Shown here: positions 15,524-23,273 of the stretch, one piece after another
How positions within the stretch are numbered: the first letter of the stretch is position 1
Layout of the letters: each line of letters starts with the position of its first letter
Program-made: the position numbers and the translations under genes
Source: Firmicutes bacterium UBA4795
GTDB lineage: Bacteria; Bacillota; Desulfotomaculia; Desulfotomaculales; Nap2-2B
DNA: 37,808 nt
Reading direction: 5' to 3'
Assembly (NCBI GenBank): GCA_002402825.1
Contig: DHGP01000017.1
Coordinates: forward strand, 1-37,808
The notes under the pieces: model-generated
What the model saw: only the letters and a program-made list of their open reading frames with translations
What the model was told of the DNA's origin: nothing
Databases searched by the model: none

Positions 15524-17596
15524 TCATATTGTCCTGGCTAATAATTCAGCCACATCGTAGGTTTTAATGGTTTCACTAACTTCTTTATCCTTTAAACCAT
15601 CTTCAAACATGGTCAAACAAAACGGACAATTAACCGCAATAGCCTCCGGATTAACGGCCAGAGCCTGCTCTGTCCGGGCGGTGTTAATACGTTTACCGTG
15701 CTCTTCCAGCCACATCCGCCCTCCCCCGGCTCCGCAGCAGAAACCTTTATTAAGGTTTCTTTTCATTTCTACAATTTGCAAACCTGAAATAGCCCGGAGA
15801 ACCTGACGTGGAGCAGCGTACTCATCATTATAACGGCCCAGGTAGCAGGAATCATGATAGGTTATTTTTAAATTTTCTCCCCCTGAACCCGCTTTTATCT
15901 TACCTTCTTGAATTAAACGGGCCATTAACTGAGTGTGGTGAATAACCTCAAAGGTACCCCCAAACTGCGGGTATTCATTTTTCAGGGTGTTAAAGCAGTG
16001 TGGACAGGCGGTAATAATTTTCTTTACTTTATAATTTAGCATGTTTTCAATATTTTCCTGGACCAGGCTTTGGAATAAGTACTCATTTCCTAACCGGCGG
16101 GCAGAATCACCACAGCATTTTTCCTCTACACCTAAAATGCCAAAGCTAACCCCTGCCGCCTGGAGAATTTTTACCAGCGAGACAGATACTTTTTTAACCC
16201 GTTCGTCAAACGAACCGGCACAACCTACGTAATATAAATATTCCACGTTGCTATCTTCACTTAATACCTTTACCCCTAAATCAGTTGCCCAATCGCCGCG
16301 TGTTTGCCACCCTATCCCCCACGGGTTAGAATTACGTTCCATGTTGGTAAAGGCTAACTGAGCCTCCCCTGGAAAATCGCTTTCGTCTAAAACTAAAGCC
16401 CGTCTCAAACCAACCACTTTCACAATATGCTCGTTAAAAACGGGACATTCTTCCTGGCAAGCCCGGCAAGTGGTACAGGCCCATATTTCATCCGGACTGA
16501 TTCTTTCGCCAATTAATTTTTTTACTTTCCCTTCTTTGTTACCTTCGCCTTCCTCGGCCGCCTCGGCTCTCTTGGTAACCGCAAAACTAATGTGTCCACC
16601 CGCTGTACTTACGGCAACTTTTGGAGCAACAGTTTCTTCTATTTGTTCTTTTATTTCGGCTAAAATCTTCTTAGGTGAAAGGGGCTTTTCAGTTAAGTAG
16701 GCTGGGCAGTTATCCTGACAGCGGCCACATTCAGCGCAGGCATAAGGGTCCATTAAGTCTTTCCAGGTAAAATCAGCAATTTTGTTAACCCCGAAAGTTT
16801 CTCTTTCTTCATCTTCAAAGTTAATGGACTCAATATTTGCTCCCTTTGGTCCAAGATGTCTCATAAAAATATTTAAAGGGGCAACAGCGGGATGTATTAC
16901 CGGTGAATAACGGAAGGAAACCAAAAGTCCAAAAGCAAAAATCATTTGAATCCACCAGAATGTAAATTCCCAAAAACGGGCGGTAACAGGGTTAAGGCCA
17001 ACAAACCAACTAGCAACCCAACTACTGATAAAAGCCAGGGTATAACGTTCCGGTTCTCCGGGAATGGAAGCAGTAGCCACTATTTTACAGCCATAGGAAA
17101 GGAAATAAAACACGACCATAAGGGCAATCATTAATATAAGCAAAACAATAGGCTGTTCTTCTTTCCAGCTACCGGTATCTAAACGGGGTACTTTTTGGAC
17201 GTACCGGCGAAAACCAGAATAAAGAATCCCCACTAAAGCAAAAAGCCCGGCAATATCGGCAATTAAATACCAAACAGGGCTTCTGAAGAGAACGGCTCCG
17301 AATAAACGCTCTAACATTAAGTGGACAATGGCCAAGGCAAAAATGGCAATACCCCAAAAATGAAGAAAATGCATTATCCCGCCTTCAGCTTGACGGAGGA
17401 TTTTTGGCTGACCAACGGCGTGATTAATTACTCCCCATAAGCGCGTACCGAGCTGGTCATTACGGCTGGTGGATTGGCCTAAAGTAACTTTAGAAAATAA
17501 CTCCACCGCCCCCATGAAAAAGAAATATAACGCTATGGCACCAACAATTGCGAAAATTACAATTCCCAAGGTACTAAGCATTGATGGATTAATCAT
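15524..17596 (-). CDS. Membrane FeS oxidoreductase, EtfAB:menaquinone oxidoreductase type (EMO / DUF224)
   Basis: This 690-residue protein has about six membrane helices in its first 235 residues. Histidines there (for example 76, 79, 92, 235) could bind heme b. Two [4Fe-4S] ferredoxin motifs follow (CAECGRCQDNCP at 287-298; CTTCRACQEECP at 374-385), then two CCG domains of the heterodisulfide-reductase type (CC at 494-495 and 620-621, with CPHC at 531-534 and CPFC at 657-660). Proteins of this architecture encoded with etfAB in Syntrophomonas and relatives pass electrons from acyl-CoA dehydrogenase, through EtfAB, to menaquinone. Its place directly after etfA supports the same job here. ATG start with AAAGGGG upstream. 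A bulged hairpin lies in the 73-nt gap after etfA. Confidence 0.88.
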   Translation of the reverse strand: MINPSMLSTLGIVIFAIVGAIALYFFFMGAVELFSKVTLGQSTSRNDQLGTRLWGVINHAVGQPKILRQAEGGIMHFLHFWGIAIFALAIVHLMLERLFGAVLFRSPVWYLIADIAGLFALVGILYSGFRRYVQKVPRLDTGSWKEEQPIVLLILMIALMVVFYFLSYGCKIVATASIPGEPERYTLAFISSWVASWFVGLNPVTARFWEFTFWWIQMIFAFGLLVSFRYSPVIHPAVAPLNIFMRHLGPKGANIESINFEDEERETFGVNKIADFTWKDLMDPYACAECGRCQDNCPAYLTEKPLSPKKILAEIKEQIEETVAPKVAVSTAGGHISFAVTKRAEAAEEGEGNKEGKVKKLIGERISPDEIWACTTCRACQEECPVFNEHIVKVVGLRRALVLDESDFPGEAQLAFTNMERNSNPWGIGWQTRGDWATDLGVKVLSEDSNVEYLYYVGCAGSFDERVKKVSVSLVKILQAAGVSFGILGVEEKCCGDSARRLGNEYLFQSLVQENIENMLNYKVKKIITACPHCFNTLKNEYPQFGGTFEVIHHTQLMARLIQEGKIKAGSGGENLKITYHDSCYLGRYNDEYAAPRQVLRAISGLQIVEMKRNLNKGFCCGAGGGRMWLEEHGKRINTARTEQALAVNPEAIAVNCPFCLTMFEDGLKDKEVSETIKTYDVAELLARTI

Positions 17597-17624
17597 ATCA
17601 CCAACCCCTTTCTAATTAAAATCA

Positions 17625-17659
17625 AGGGGCACTCAACTATGGGGGTTGAGTGACCCCCT
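17625..17659. repeat. Bulged hairpin between etfA and emo
   Basis: AGGGGCACTCAAC (17625-17637) pairs with GTTGAGTGACCCCCT (17645-17659), leaving a 2-nt bulge. It resembles the hairpin after apgM (5928-5967). Inside an operon it could reduce read-through or mark an mRNA processing or stability point. Confidence 0.5.
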
Positions 17660-17669
17660 CATTTAAATT

Positions 17670-18650
17670 TTAAGCTTTTAGCTTTTTAATTTCTTGAGTT
17701 AATACTGGTAAAACCTCAAATAAATCACCAACAACTCCATAATCAGCGCTCTTAAAGATATTGGCTTCAGCATCTTTATTTACAGCTACAATAATTTTAG
17801 AGGAACTCATTCCCGCCAAATGTTGAATAGCCCCTGAAATCCCGGCGGCAAGGTATAGGTTAGGAGAAACTGTTTTCCCTGTTTGCCCTACTTGTATGCT
17901 TTGCGGTACCCAACCGGCATCAACGGCAGCACGGGAAGCACCTACTGCTGCTCCTAATACATCGGCTAAATCTTCCAAAAGTTTGAAATTCTCTGGCCCC
18001 TTCATTCCCCGTCCCCCAGAAACAATAACGTCAGCTTCCGTAAGCTCAGGACGGGCACTTACCTGCCGGATAACATCTTTCACTGTTGTGCGGATACTAC
18101 CTACATTAGCTGAAACATTAATTACCTCAGCACTTTTTCCGGCTTGTGGTTCATCTACCGGTAAAACGTTAGGCCGGATAGTAGCCATAACTGGCCGTGC
18201 TTCAGGAATTGTTGCGGTAATTATTGCTTTGCCGGCGTATATAGGCCTGGTAAAAACTATCTGGCCATTTTCTACCGCCACATTTATACAATCAGTTAGT
18301 AAGCCAGTGTCTAGTCTTTGCGCTACCTGAGCTGCCAGATCCCGGCCGGTAATAGAACAACCTAGTAAAAAAGCCGTAGGTTCGTTTTGTTTAACCAGAT
18401 CAGCAACCACATTTGTATAAGCGTCGGTAGTATAATTTTCCAAGGCATCATTTTCAATCACATAGACTTTATCTGCTCCGTATTCACCTAAACCATTGGC
18501 CAGCGCGCTTACTCCTTTACCTACCAGGACAGCGCTTACCTCTTCACCTAATTGATTAGCAATTTTCTTGCTCGCGCTTAGTAACTCATAAGTTACTTTT
18601 TTAATTTTTCCATCTCGTTGTTCCGCAAAAACTAATATTCCTTTGGCCAT
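17670..18650 (-). CDS. etfA: Electron transfer flavoprotein subunit alpha
   Basis: A 326-residue EtfA/FixB. The C-terminal FAD domain shows VSGGRGMKG (about 209-217), GASRAAVDAGWVP, QVGQTGKTVSPNLYLA and GISGAIQHLAGM. It forms a heterodimer with EtfB and takes electrons from the acyl-CoA dehydrogenase. The next gene, emo, is the likely electron acceptor. AGGAGG lies seven bases before the ATG, and 12 nt separate it from etfB. I cannot tell from motif reading alone whether this Etf is of the confurcating kind; the emo neighbour argues for simple transfer to the membrane. Confidence 0.96.
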   Translation of the reverse strand: MAKGILVFAEQRDGKIKKVTYELLSASKKIANQLGEEVSAVLVGKGVSALANGLGEYGADKVYVIENDALENYTTDAYTNVVADLVKQNEPTAFLLGCSITGRDLAAQVAQRLDTGLLTDCINVAVENGQIVFTRPIYAGKAIITATIPEARPVMATIRPNVLPVDEPQAGKSAEVINVSANVGSIRTTVKDVIRQVSARPELTEADVIVSGGRGMKGPENFKLLEDLADVLGAAVGASRAAVDAGWVPQSIQVGQTGKTVSPNLYLAAGISGAIQHLAGMSSSKIIVAVNKDAEANIFKSADYGVVGDLFEVLPVLTQEIKKLKA

Positions 18651-18662
18651 AATTTTCCCTCC

Positions 18663-19430
18663 TTAGATGATTTTTGCTTCTTCACGTAATGCCTTGGCTA
18701 AAGCTGCCGCGGCTTCAGCCGGTTCGCCAGGAATAATCTTCCCGGCCGCGCGTGCCGGAGGTAAAGAATAACTTAATACTTTTACTTTTGCCGCTACTTG
18801 GCTTGCATCTAGACCTAAGTCACTAAGCCCTATTTTTTTCAAGGGCTTTTTCTTGGCTTGCATTATCCCTTTCATTGAAGGATAACGCGGCTCATTTAAA
18901 CCTTTTTGAGCTGTAATTACAGCTGGCAAAGGCACTTCCATTACGGCACTACCACCTTCAATGTCAGACGTAGCTATCGCCTTACCTCCGTCTACCTCTA
19001 ACTTGGTTACCATATTTACTACCGGGAGATTGAGAATTTCCGCTACCCGTCCGGCTACCTGGGCTGAACCATCATCAATAGCCCGAAAGCCGCCTATAAT
19101 AAGATCATATTCCAGGCCGCTAACTGCTTTAGCTAAAATTTTGGCGGTGGTATATTCGTCAATGTCTTCCGTCCCAGGGTTAACTAAAATGCTCTGATCG
19201 GCGCCCATGGCTAGAGCCTGCCGGACGGCTTCTGTTGCTTCATCAGGACCCACTGTAACCACGGTAACCTCTCCGCCATGTTTTTCTTTAAGCTTAAGGG
19301 CTTCTTCTACTGCGTATTCATCATAAGGATTCATAATTAAACTAATTCCCTGCCGGTTAATCTTACCCCCCTCTAGGGCAATTTTTGCTTCAGAGTCGAA
19401 GGTTTGTTTTACTAAGGCGACAATTTTCAT
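18663..19430 (-). CDS. etfB: Electron transfer flavoprotein subunit beta
   Basis: EtfB/FixA of about 255 residues with the usual start MKIVALVKQ, the NPYDEYAVEEALKL segment and the AMGADQSILV block. Two in-frame ATGs are possible, at 19436 and 19430. The ribosome site AAGGAGG abuts the first ATG with no spacer but stands six bases before the second, so 19430 is chosen. It partners EtfA in the cytoplasm. It lies 34 nt after the acyl-CoA dehydrogenase gene in the same operon. Confidence 0.95.
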   Translation of the reverse strand: MKIVALVKQTFDSEAKIALEGGKINRQGISLIMNPYDEYAVEEALKLKEKHGGEVTVVTVGPDEATEAVRQALAMGADQSILVNPGTEDIDEYTTAKILAKAVSGLEYDLIIGGFRAIDDGSAQVAGRVAEILNLPVVNMVTKLEVDGGKAIATSDIEGGSAVMEVPLPAVITAQKGLNEPRYPSMKGIMQAKKKPLKKIGLSDLGLDASQVAAKVKVLSYSLPPARAAGKIIPGEPAEAAAALAKALREEAKII

Positions 19431-19464
19431 ACTCATCCTCCTTGTATCATTGATTAAATATTGA

Positions 19465-20604
19465 TTATCTTAAAATATTATTGGCAATAACAATCCGCTG
19501 TACTTCACTGGTACCTTCGTAAATCTCCGTAATTTTGGCGTCTCGCATCATTCGTTCTACCGGATACTCCCGGCTATATCCGTAACCGCCAAAAATTTGC
19601 ACTGCCTTGACGGTAACCCACATTGAACACTCGGCCGCGTAAAGCTTAGCCATGGCTGATTCCTTTGTATGAGATTGCCCTGCATCCCTTAAATAAGCAG
19701 AGTGAAGGGTTAGCAGGCGGGCAGCCTCAATACGGGTATGCATATCCGCCAACATCCATTGAATCCCCTGGTTGGCCGAAATTGGCCGGCCAAATTGCTC
19801 CCGTATCTTACTGTATGCCAGTGCCTGTTCATAAGCTCCTTGCGCAATGCCAACTGCCTGGGCCGCAATACTAATTCTGCCTCCATCTAAAGTAGCCATG
19901 GCAATTTTAAAACCTTCACCGTCTGAGCCCAACATATTTTCCTTAGGAACACGACAATTTTCAAAAATAAGCTCATATGTATAAGAAGCACGAATACCCA
20001 ATTTGTGTTCTTTTTTTCCGAAAGTAAAACCAGGGGTATCTTTTTCTACAACAAAAGCAGCTGTACCACGGTGTTTTTTTGCTTTATCCGTACTAACTAC
20101 GACCACATAAATATCGCCTTTACCACCGTTAGTAATAAAAGTCTTGGTACCATTTAAAATATAATCATTACCATCAGGTACCGCTGATAATTTAACGGCG
20201 CCTGCATCTGAACCGGCAGAAGGTTCAGTTAAACCTAAAGCCCCAAGCTTTTTTCCTTCGGCCAGGGGCACCAAAAATCTTTGTTTTTGTTCTTCATTTC
20301 CAAAGGCGTAGATGGGCCAACTGCAAAGGGAGGTATGGGCAGCAATTACTACACTGGAAGAAGCGTCAACCCGGGCTAATTCCTCGGTAGCAAGGGCATA
20401 GCTTATGTAATCCATTCCCGCTCCACCATATTTTTCAGGAAAAACAATCCCCGTTAGCCCCATTTCCGCCATCTTGTCCCATAATGACCAATCGTAATCT
20501 TCTTTCTCGTCCATTTCCGCTGCTTTGGGGCCTATTTCATTTTCAGCAAAGTCTCGAACTGTTTTACGGAGTAATTCTTGCTCCTCGGTGAGCTTAAAAT
20601 TCAC
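19465..20604 (-). CDS. bcd: Short-chain acyl-CoA dehydrogenase (butyryl-CoA dehydrogenase type)
   Basis: A 379-residue flavoenzyme with the family signatures GLTEPSAGSDA (124-134), FITNGG (156-161), REQFGRPISANQ and the catalytic Glu363 in IYEGTSEVQR. It interconverts butyryl-CoA and crotonyl-CoA with electrons to EtfAB. It is the first gene of acd-etfB-etfA-emo-thl-crt. Start GTG with AAGGGGG upstream. About 160 nt ahead is a sigma-H-like promoter, and a small TTTACT/AGTAAA dyad lies 26 nt ahead. The chain-length preference is inferred from operon context. Confidence 0.94.
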   Translation of the reverse strand: MNFKLTEEQELLRKTVRDFAENEIGPKAAEMDEKEDYDWSLWDKMAEMGLTGIVFPEKYGGAGMDYISYALATEELARVDASSSVVIAAHTSLCSWPIYAFGNEEQKQRFLVPLAEGKKLGALGLTEPSAGSDAGAVKLSAVPDGNDYILNGTKTFITNGGKGDIYVVVVSTDKAKKHRGTAAFVVEKDTPGFTFGKKEHKLGIRASYTYELIFENCRVPKENMLGSDGEGFKIAMATLDGGRISIAAQAVGIAQGAYEQALAYSKIREQFGRPISANQGIQWMLADMHTRIEAARLLTLHSAYLRDAGQSHTKESAMAKLYAAECSMWVTVKAVQIFGGYGYSREYPVERMMRDAKITEIYEGTSEVQRIVIANNILR

Positions 20605-20630
20605 TAATTCATCCCCCTTGTTTTTATTTT

Positions 20631-20645
20631 TTTACTTCTAGTAAA
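20631..20645. promoter_or_regulatory. Dyad TTTACT-TCT-AGTAAA ahead of the acd operon
   Basis: A perfect 6-bp inverted repeat with a 3-nt centre, 26 nt upstream of the acd start codon and downstream of the putative promoter. It could be a repressor operator. It is short and AT-rich, so chance is possible. Confidence 0.25.
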
Positions 20646-20763
20646 GTAACCCAAATTTAGTAGCTTAGGCTTATCACCTTCTTTTAAATTATTTTAATAA
20701 AGGCTATCTCTATGCTAAGGTTAAAAACAAAGTAAATCATTTAACTTAAAATTTGTTAGTTAT

Positions 20764-20791
20764 ATTCGACATAGAAGATAAAAAACCCTGC
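20764..20791 (-). promoter_or_regulatory. Sigma-H-like promoter for the acd-etfBA-emo-thl-crt operon
   Basis: On the minus strand, GCAGGG (20791-20786), 18 nt, GAAT (20767-20764), followed by ATAAC. GAAT is the exact sigma-H -10 core. TGTCGAA, which matches the Spo0A box TGNCGAA, overlaps the -10. The stretch between it and the operon start holds no gene. Confidence 0.5.
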
Positions 20792-20852
20792 TACGTTTAA
20801 AAAGATTATTAAAAACTTTTTTAAAAAATTTATAAGACTTTCTTAATTATTT

Positions 20853-22346
20853 TTAAAAGTCTTCGGCGTACTTTTTATTTCTTGACAAGGTCTCCTGATA
20901 CAATTGAAGATACTCAATTGCGGAACGTGCCCAGGAAAAATCTAACTCCATAGCTGTTTTAGCTAATTTTTGCCATTGAGCATAATTTTCCCGGTACATT
21001 TTTAAAGCCCGCTCAATAACAAGATAAAAGGCTTTTTGGTTATACTCGGCAAATACAAAACCATTTCCTGAACCGGTAAGAGGATCATAGTTATTAACCG
21101 TATCGGCCAGACCGCCCGTAGCCCGGACTACAGGTATAGTTCCGTAACGCATGGCAATCAATTGGCCCAAACCACAGGGCTCATATTTAGAGGGCATTAA
21201 AAATATATCGGCACCCGCATAAATACGCTGGGCTAATATAGCGTTAAAGCCAATATAAACCCCTAATTTTTCCGGAAAACGGTTTTTTAATTCTTTAAAT
21301 AAATCCTCGTAGTAACGTTCCCCGCTCCCTAAAACTAATAAATGAACCTCTAATTCCATTAGTTTTTCTATAGCCCCGGCAATTAAATCCAGCCCTTTCT
21401 GGTTCACCAATCGTGAAATTATACCCAATACAGGAACGTCTTTTACCGGTAAGTTAAATTCCTTTTGGAGAAAATACTTATTTTCTTTTTTATTTTCAAA
21501 ATTATTTTGATCATAATTCCGGTAAATACGGGGATCTGTTTTAGGATTAAATTCATGATAGTTAATGCCGTTAATGATACCGTATAAATCACGAGAGCGC
21601 TTACGCAAAAGACCATCCAGCCGTTCCCCTGTTTCGGGTTGCTGAATTTCTGCCGCGTAAGTTTTACTTACCGTATTTATTACGTCCGCAAAAAGAATTC
21701 CGGTCTTAATATAGCTAACGGTACCGTAAAACTCAAGTAAATCCGGGGTAAAATAACTATCGTTAACTCCCAATAAAGACAAAGTTTCTTTAGGAAAATT
21801 ACCTTGGTATTGCAAGTTATGAATGGTAAATAAGGTAGCTGTTTTGCGGTAAAAAGGATGATGAAAAAGATACGTTTTTAAAAAAAGAGGGATGGGCCCG
21901 GTTTGCCAGTCGTTGCAGTGAATAATATCTGGTTGCCAGTTTAACTTGGGTAACATTTCTAGTGCAGCGCGACAAAAAAAGGCAAAACGGGCGGCTTCAT
22001 CATCAAACATATACATTCCGTCACGGTAAAAATAATAATGGTTGTCTACCAGGTACACCGGGATAAAGCGGTGCTCACCATTATACTTTGCCTCAATGGA
22101 TGCTTCCCGTATAATTGCTGATTCTGTTCGGGTAATCATATTTACCGGGAAGTCAATTAAATACTTGGCCCCTTCAGTACCTTTATAATGAGGCAAGGTT
22201 ATTCTTACGTCATTACCCAAGTGATTATTACTTACAGTAGCCAAAGCCTTAGGAAGAGAACCGGCTACATCAGCCAGTCCTCCAGTTTTGGCAAAAGGCA
22301 CCGCTTCAGAAGCCACGAATAAAATTTTTAAAGGCCGGTCAAACAT
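20853..22346 (-). CDS. glgA: Glycogen synthase (ADP-glucose type, GT5)
   Basis: This 497-residue GT-B glycosyltransferase extends alpha-1,4-glucan from ADP-glucose. Near the N-terminus are ILFVASEAVPFAKTGGLADV, including the KTGGL sugar-nucleotide loop, and HCNDWQTGPIP. The C-terminal domain has GIISRLVNQKGLDL and PSKYEPCGLGQLIAMRYGT. AGGAGG lies before the ATG. No other glg genes are adjacent, so it stands alone between the acd operon and the divergent minC. Spore-forming clostridia often store glycogen before sporulation, but nothing here shows such control for this gene. Confidence 0.94.
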   Translation of the reverse strand: MFDRPLKILFVASEAVPFAKTGGLADVAGSLPKALATVSNNHLGNDVRITLPHYKGTEGAKYLIDFPVNMITRTESAIIREASIEAKYNGEHRFIPVYLVDNHYYFYRDGMYMFDDEAARFAFFCRAALEMLPKLNWQPDIIHCNDWQTGPIPLFLKTYLFHHPFYRKTATLFTIHNLQYQGNFPKETLSLLGVNDSYFTPDLLEFYGTVSYIKTGILFADVINTVSKTYAAEIQQPETGERLDGLLRKRSRDLYGIINGINYHEFNPKTDPRIYRNYDQNNFENKKENKYFLQKEFNLPVKDVPVLGIISRLVNQKGLDLIAGAIEKLMELEVHLLVLGSGERYYEDLFKELKNRFPEKLGVYIGFNAILAQRIYAGADIFLMPSKYEPCGLGQLIAMRYGTIPVVRATGGLADTVNNYDPLTGSGNGFVFAEYNQKAFYLVIERALKMYRENYAQWQKLAKTAMELDFSWARSAIEYLQLYQETLSRNKKYAEDF

Positions 22347-22455
22347 ATTCTTATCCTCCTTTTTTAATCAAGCTAAAGTCCTTAAGGTAAAGTTGCCGCA
22401 AAACGTTCTTTTTTATGCAAATCTGACTAAATTCAAGATAATATTTTTAACTTAA

Positions 22456-22482
22456 GCAGGAAAATGTCAATAAGAAGCGAAG
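22456..22482 (+). promoter_or_regulatory. Sigma-H-like promoter for minC
   Basis: GCAGGA (22456-22461), 17 nt, then GAAG (22479-22482), 33 nt before the minC ATG. In B. subtilis the min genes are reported to have a sigma-H promoter, which fits. Confidence 0.4.
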
Positions 22483-22515
22483 TATAGGTACAAAAAGGGA
22501 GAAAGAAGTTAATTT

Positions 22516-23169
22516 ATGTTAACTAAAGAAATAGTTAGTATTAAGGGCACGCGTGAGGGATTGATTATAGTTTTTGACCCCAACTATGAATTTGAGGAAA
22601 TAAAAAAAAGCTTAAGAAATAAAATGGAAGCAGCCAACAATTTTTTTAAGGGGGCAAAATTTACCTTTGGGCGGGCAGTTCAGGCTATTTCCAGTCAGCA
22701 ACGGTTAGAAATTGAAAATATTTGCCAACAGTACGGCCTGGTTCCCTTCCCCAAAACATCTTCCTTAGCCTGTGATGGAAAAAATATTAAACTTTTTTTA
22801 AAAGACCCGGTATTAAACAATGGTCTAGCAGAGCAAGCCTGGCTAGTGCCGCGCCCACTACGTTCAGGACAAGAAATAAACTGCCCTGGTCACTTAGTTA
22901 TAATCGGTGATGTTCATTCTGGGGCAAAAGTTGCGGCAGCAGGAAATGTGGTGGTTATGGGCACCTGTGCCGGTACTGTCTGCGCCGGGGAAAAAAATAA
23001 TTACCATGCCGTTATTGTAACCCTGAGTATTGATAAAAAAAGTTGTCTTGTTATTGCCGGGGTAAAAGCCGAGCCCGGGGTTAATTTTAATAGTCTAAAA
23101 AAACAAGCCCAAATAGCCTTTTTAGAAGGCCAAAAAGTAGCTATTGAACCTTACCCTAAAAATAAGTAA
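22516..23169 (+). CDS. minC: Septum site-determining protein MinC
   Basis: A 217-residue MinC. The N-terminal FtsZ-inhibiting domain spans about 1-105. The C-terminal beta-helix domain begins at the RSGQ signature (116-119) and continues with GHLVIIGDVHSGAKVAAAGN and VVMGTCAGTVCAG, the surface that binds MinD. It blocks Z-ring assembly away from midcell. minC normally sits with minD, often after mreBCD. Here it is alone between glgA and the acyl-CoA mutase genes, so its MinD partner is elsewhere or this is a second copy. A GGGAG-like site precedes the ATG. Confidence 0.92.
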   Translation: MLTKEIVSIKGTREGLIIVFDPNYEFEEIKKSLRNKMEAANNFFKGAKFTFGRAVQAISSQQRLEIENICQQYGLVPFPKTSSLACDGKNIKLFLKDPVLNNGLAEQAWLVPRPLRSGQEINCPGHLVIIGDVHSGAKVAAAGNVVVMGTCAGTVCAGEKNNYHAVIVTLSIDKKSCLVIAGVKAEPGVNFNSLKKQAQIAFLEGQKVAIEPYPKNK

Positions 23170-23206
23170 ATATTTGGCATAAACACAGCGTGTAGTAGTT
23201 TTTTAA

Positions 23207-23235
23207 TTGATTTTTTAAGCATAAAATTATATAAT
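23207..23235 (+). promoter_or_regulatory. Sigma-A promoter for the acyl-CoA mutase genes
   Basis: TTGATT (23207-23212), 17 nt, TATAAT (23230-23235), about 38 nt upstream of the GTG start. The -10 is a perfect consensus and lies within a 14-bp AT palindrome (23224-23237). Confidence 0.6.
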
Positions 23236-23273
23236 TTCTACAAATATGAAATTCTTTAAAGGGGTGATTTTAA

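Noticed and set aside
23170..23273. Possible cobalamin riboswitch ahead of the B12-dependent mutase.
   Set aside because: Only 104 nt, with a clear sigma-A promoter taking most of it; no B12-box-like sequence seen.
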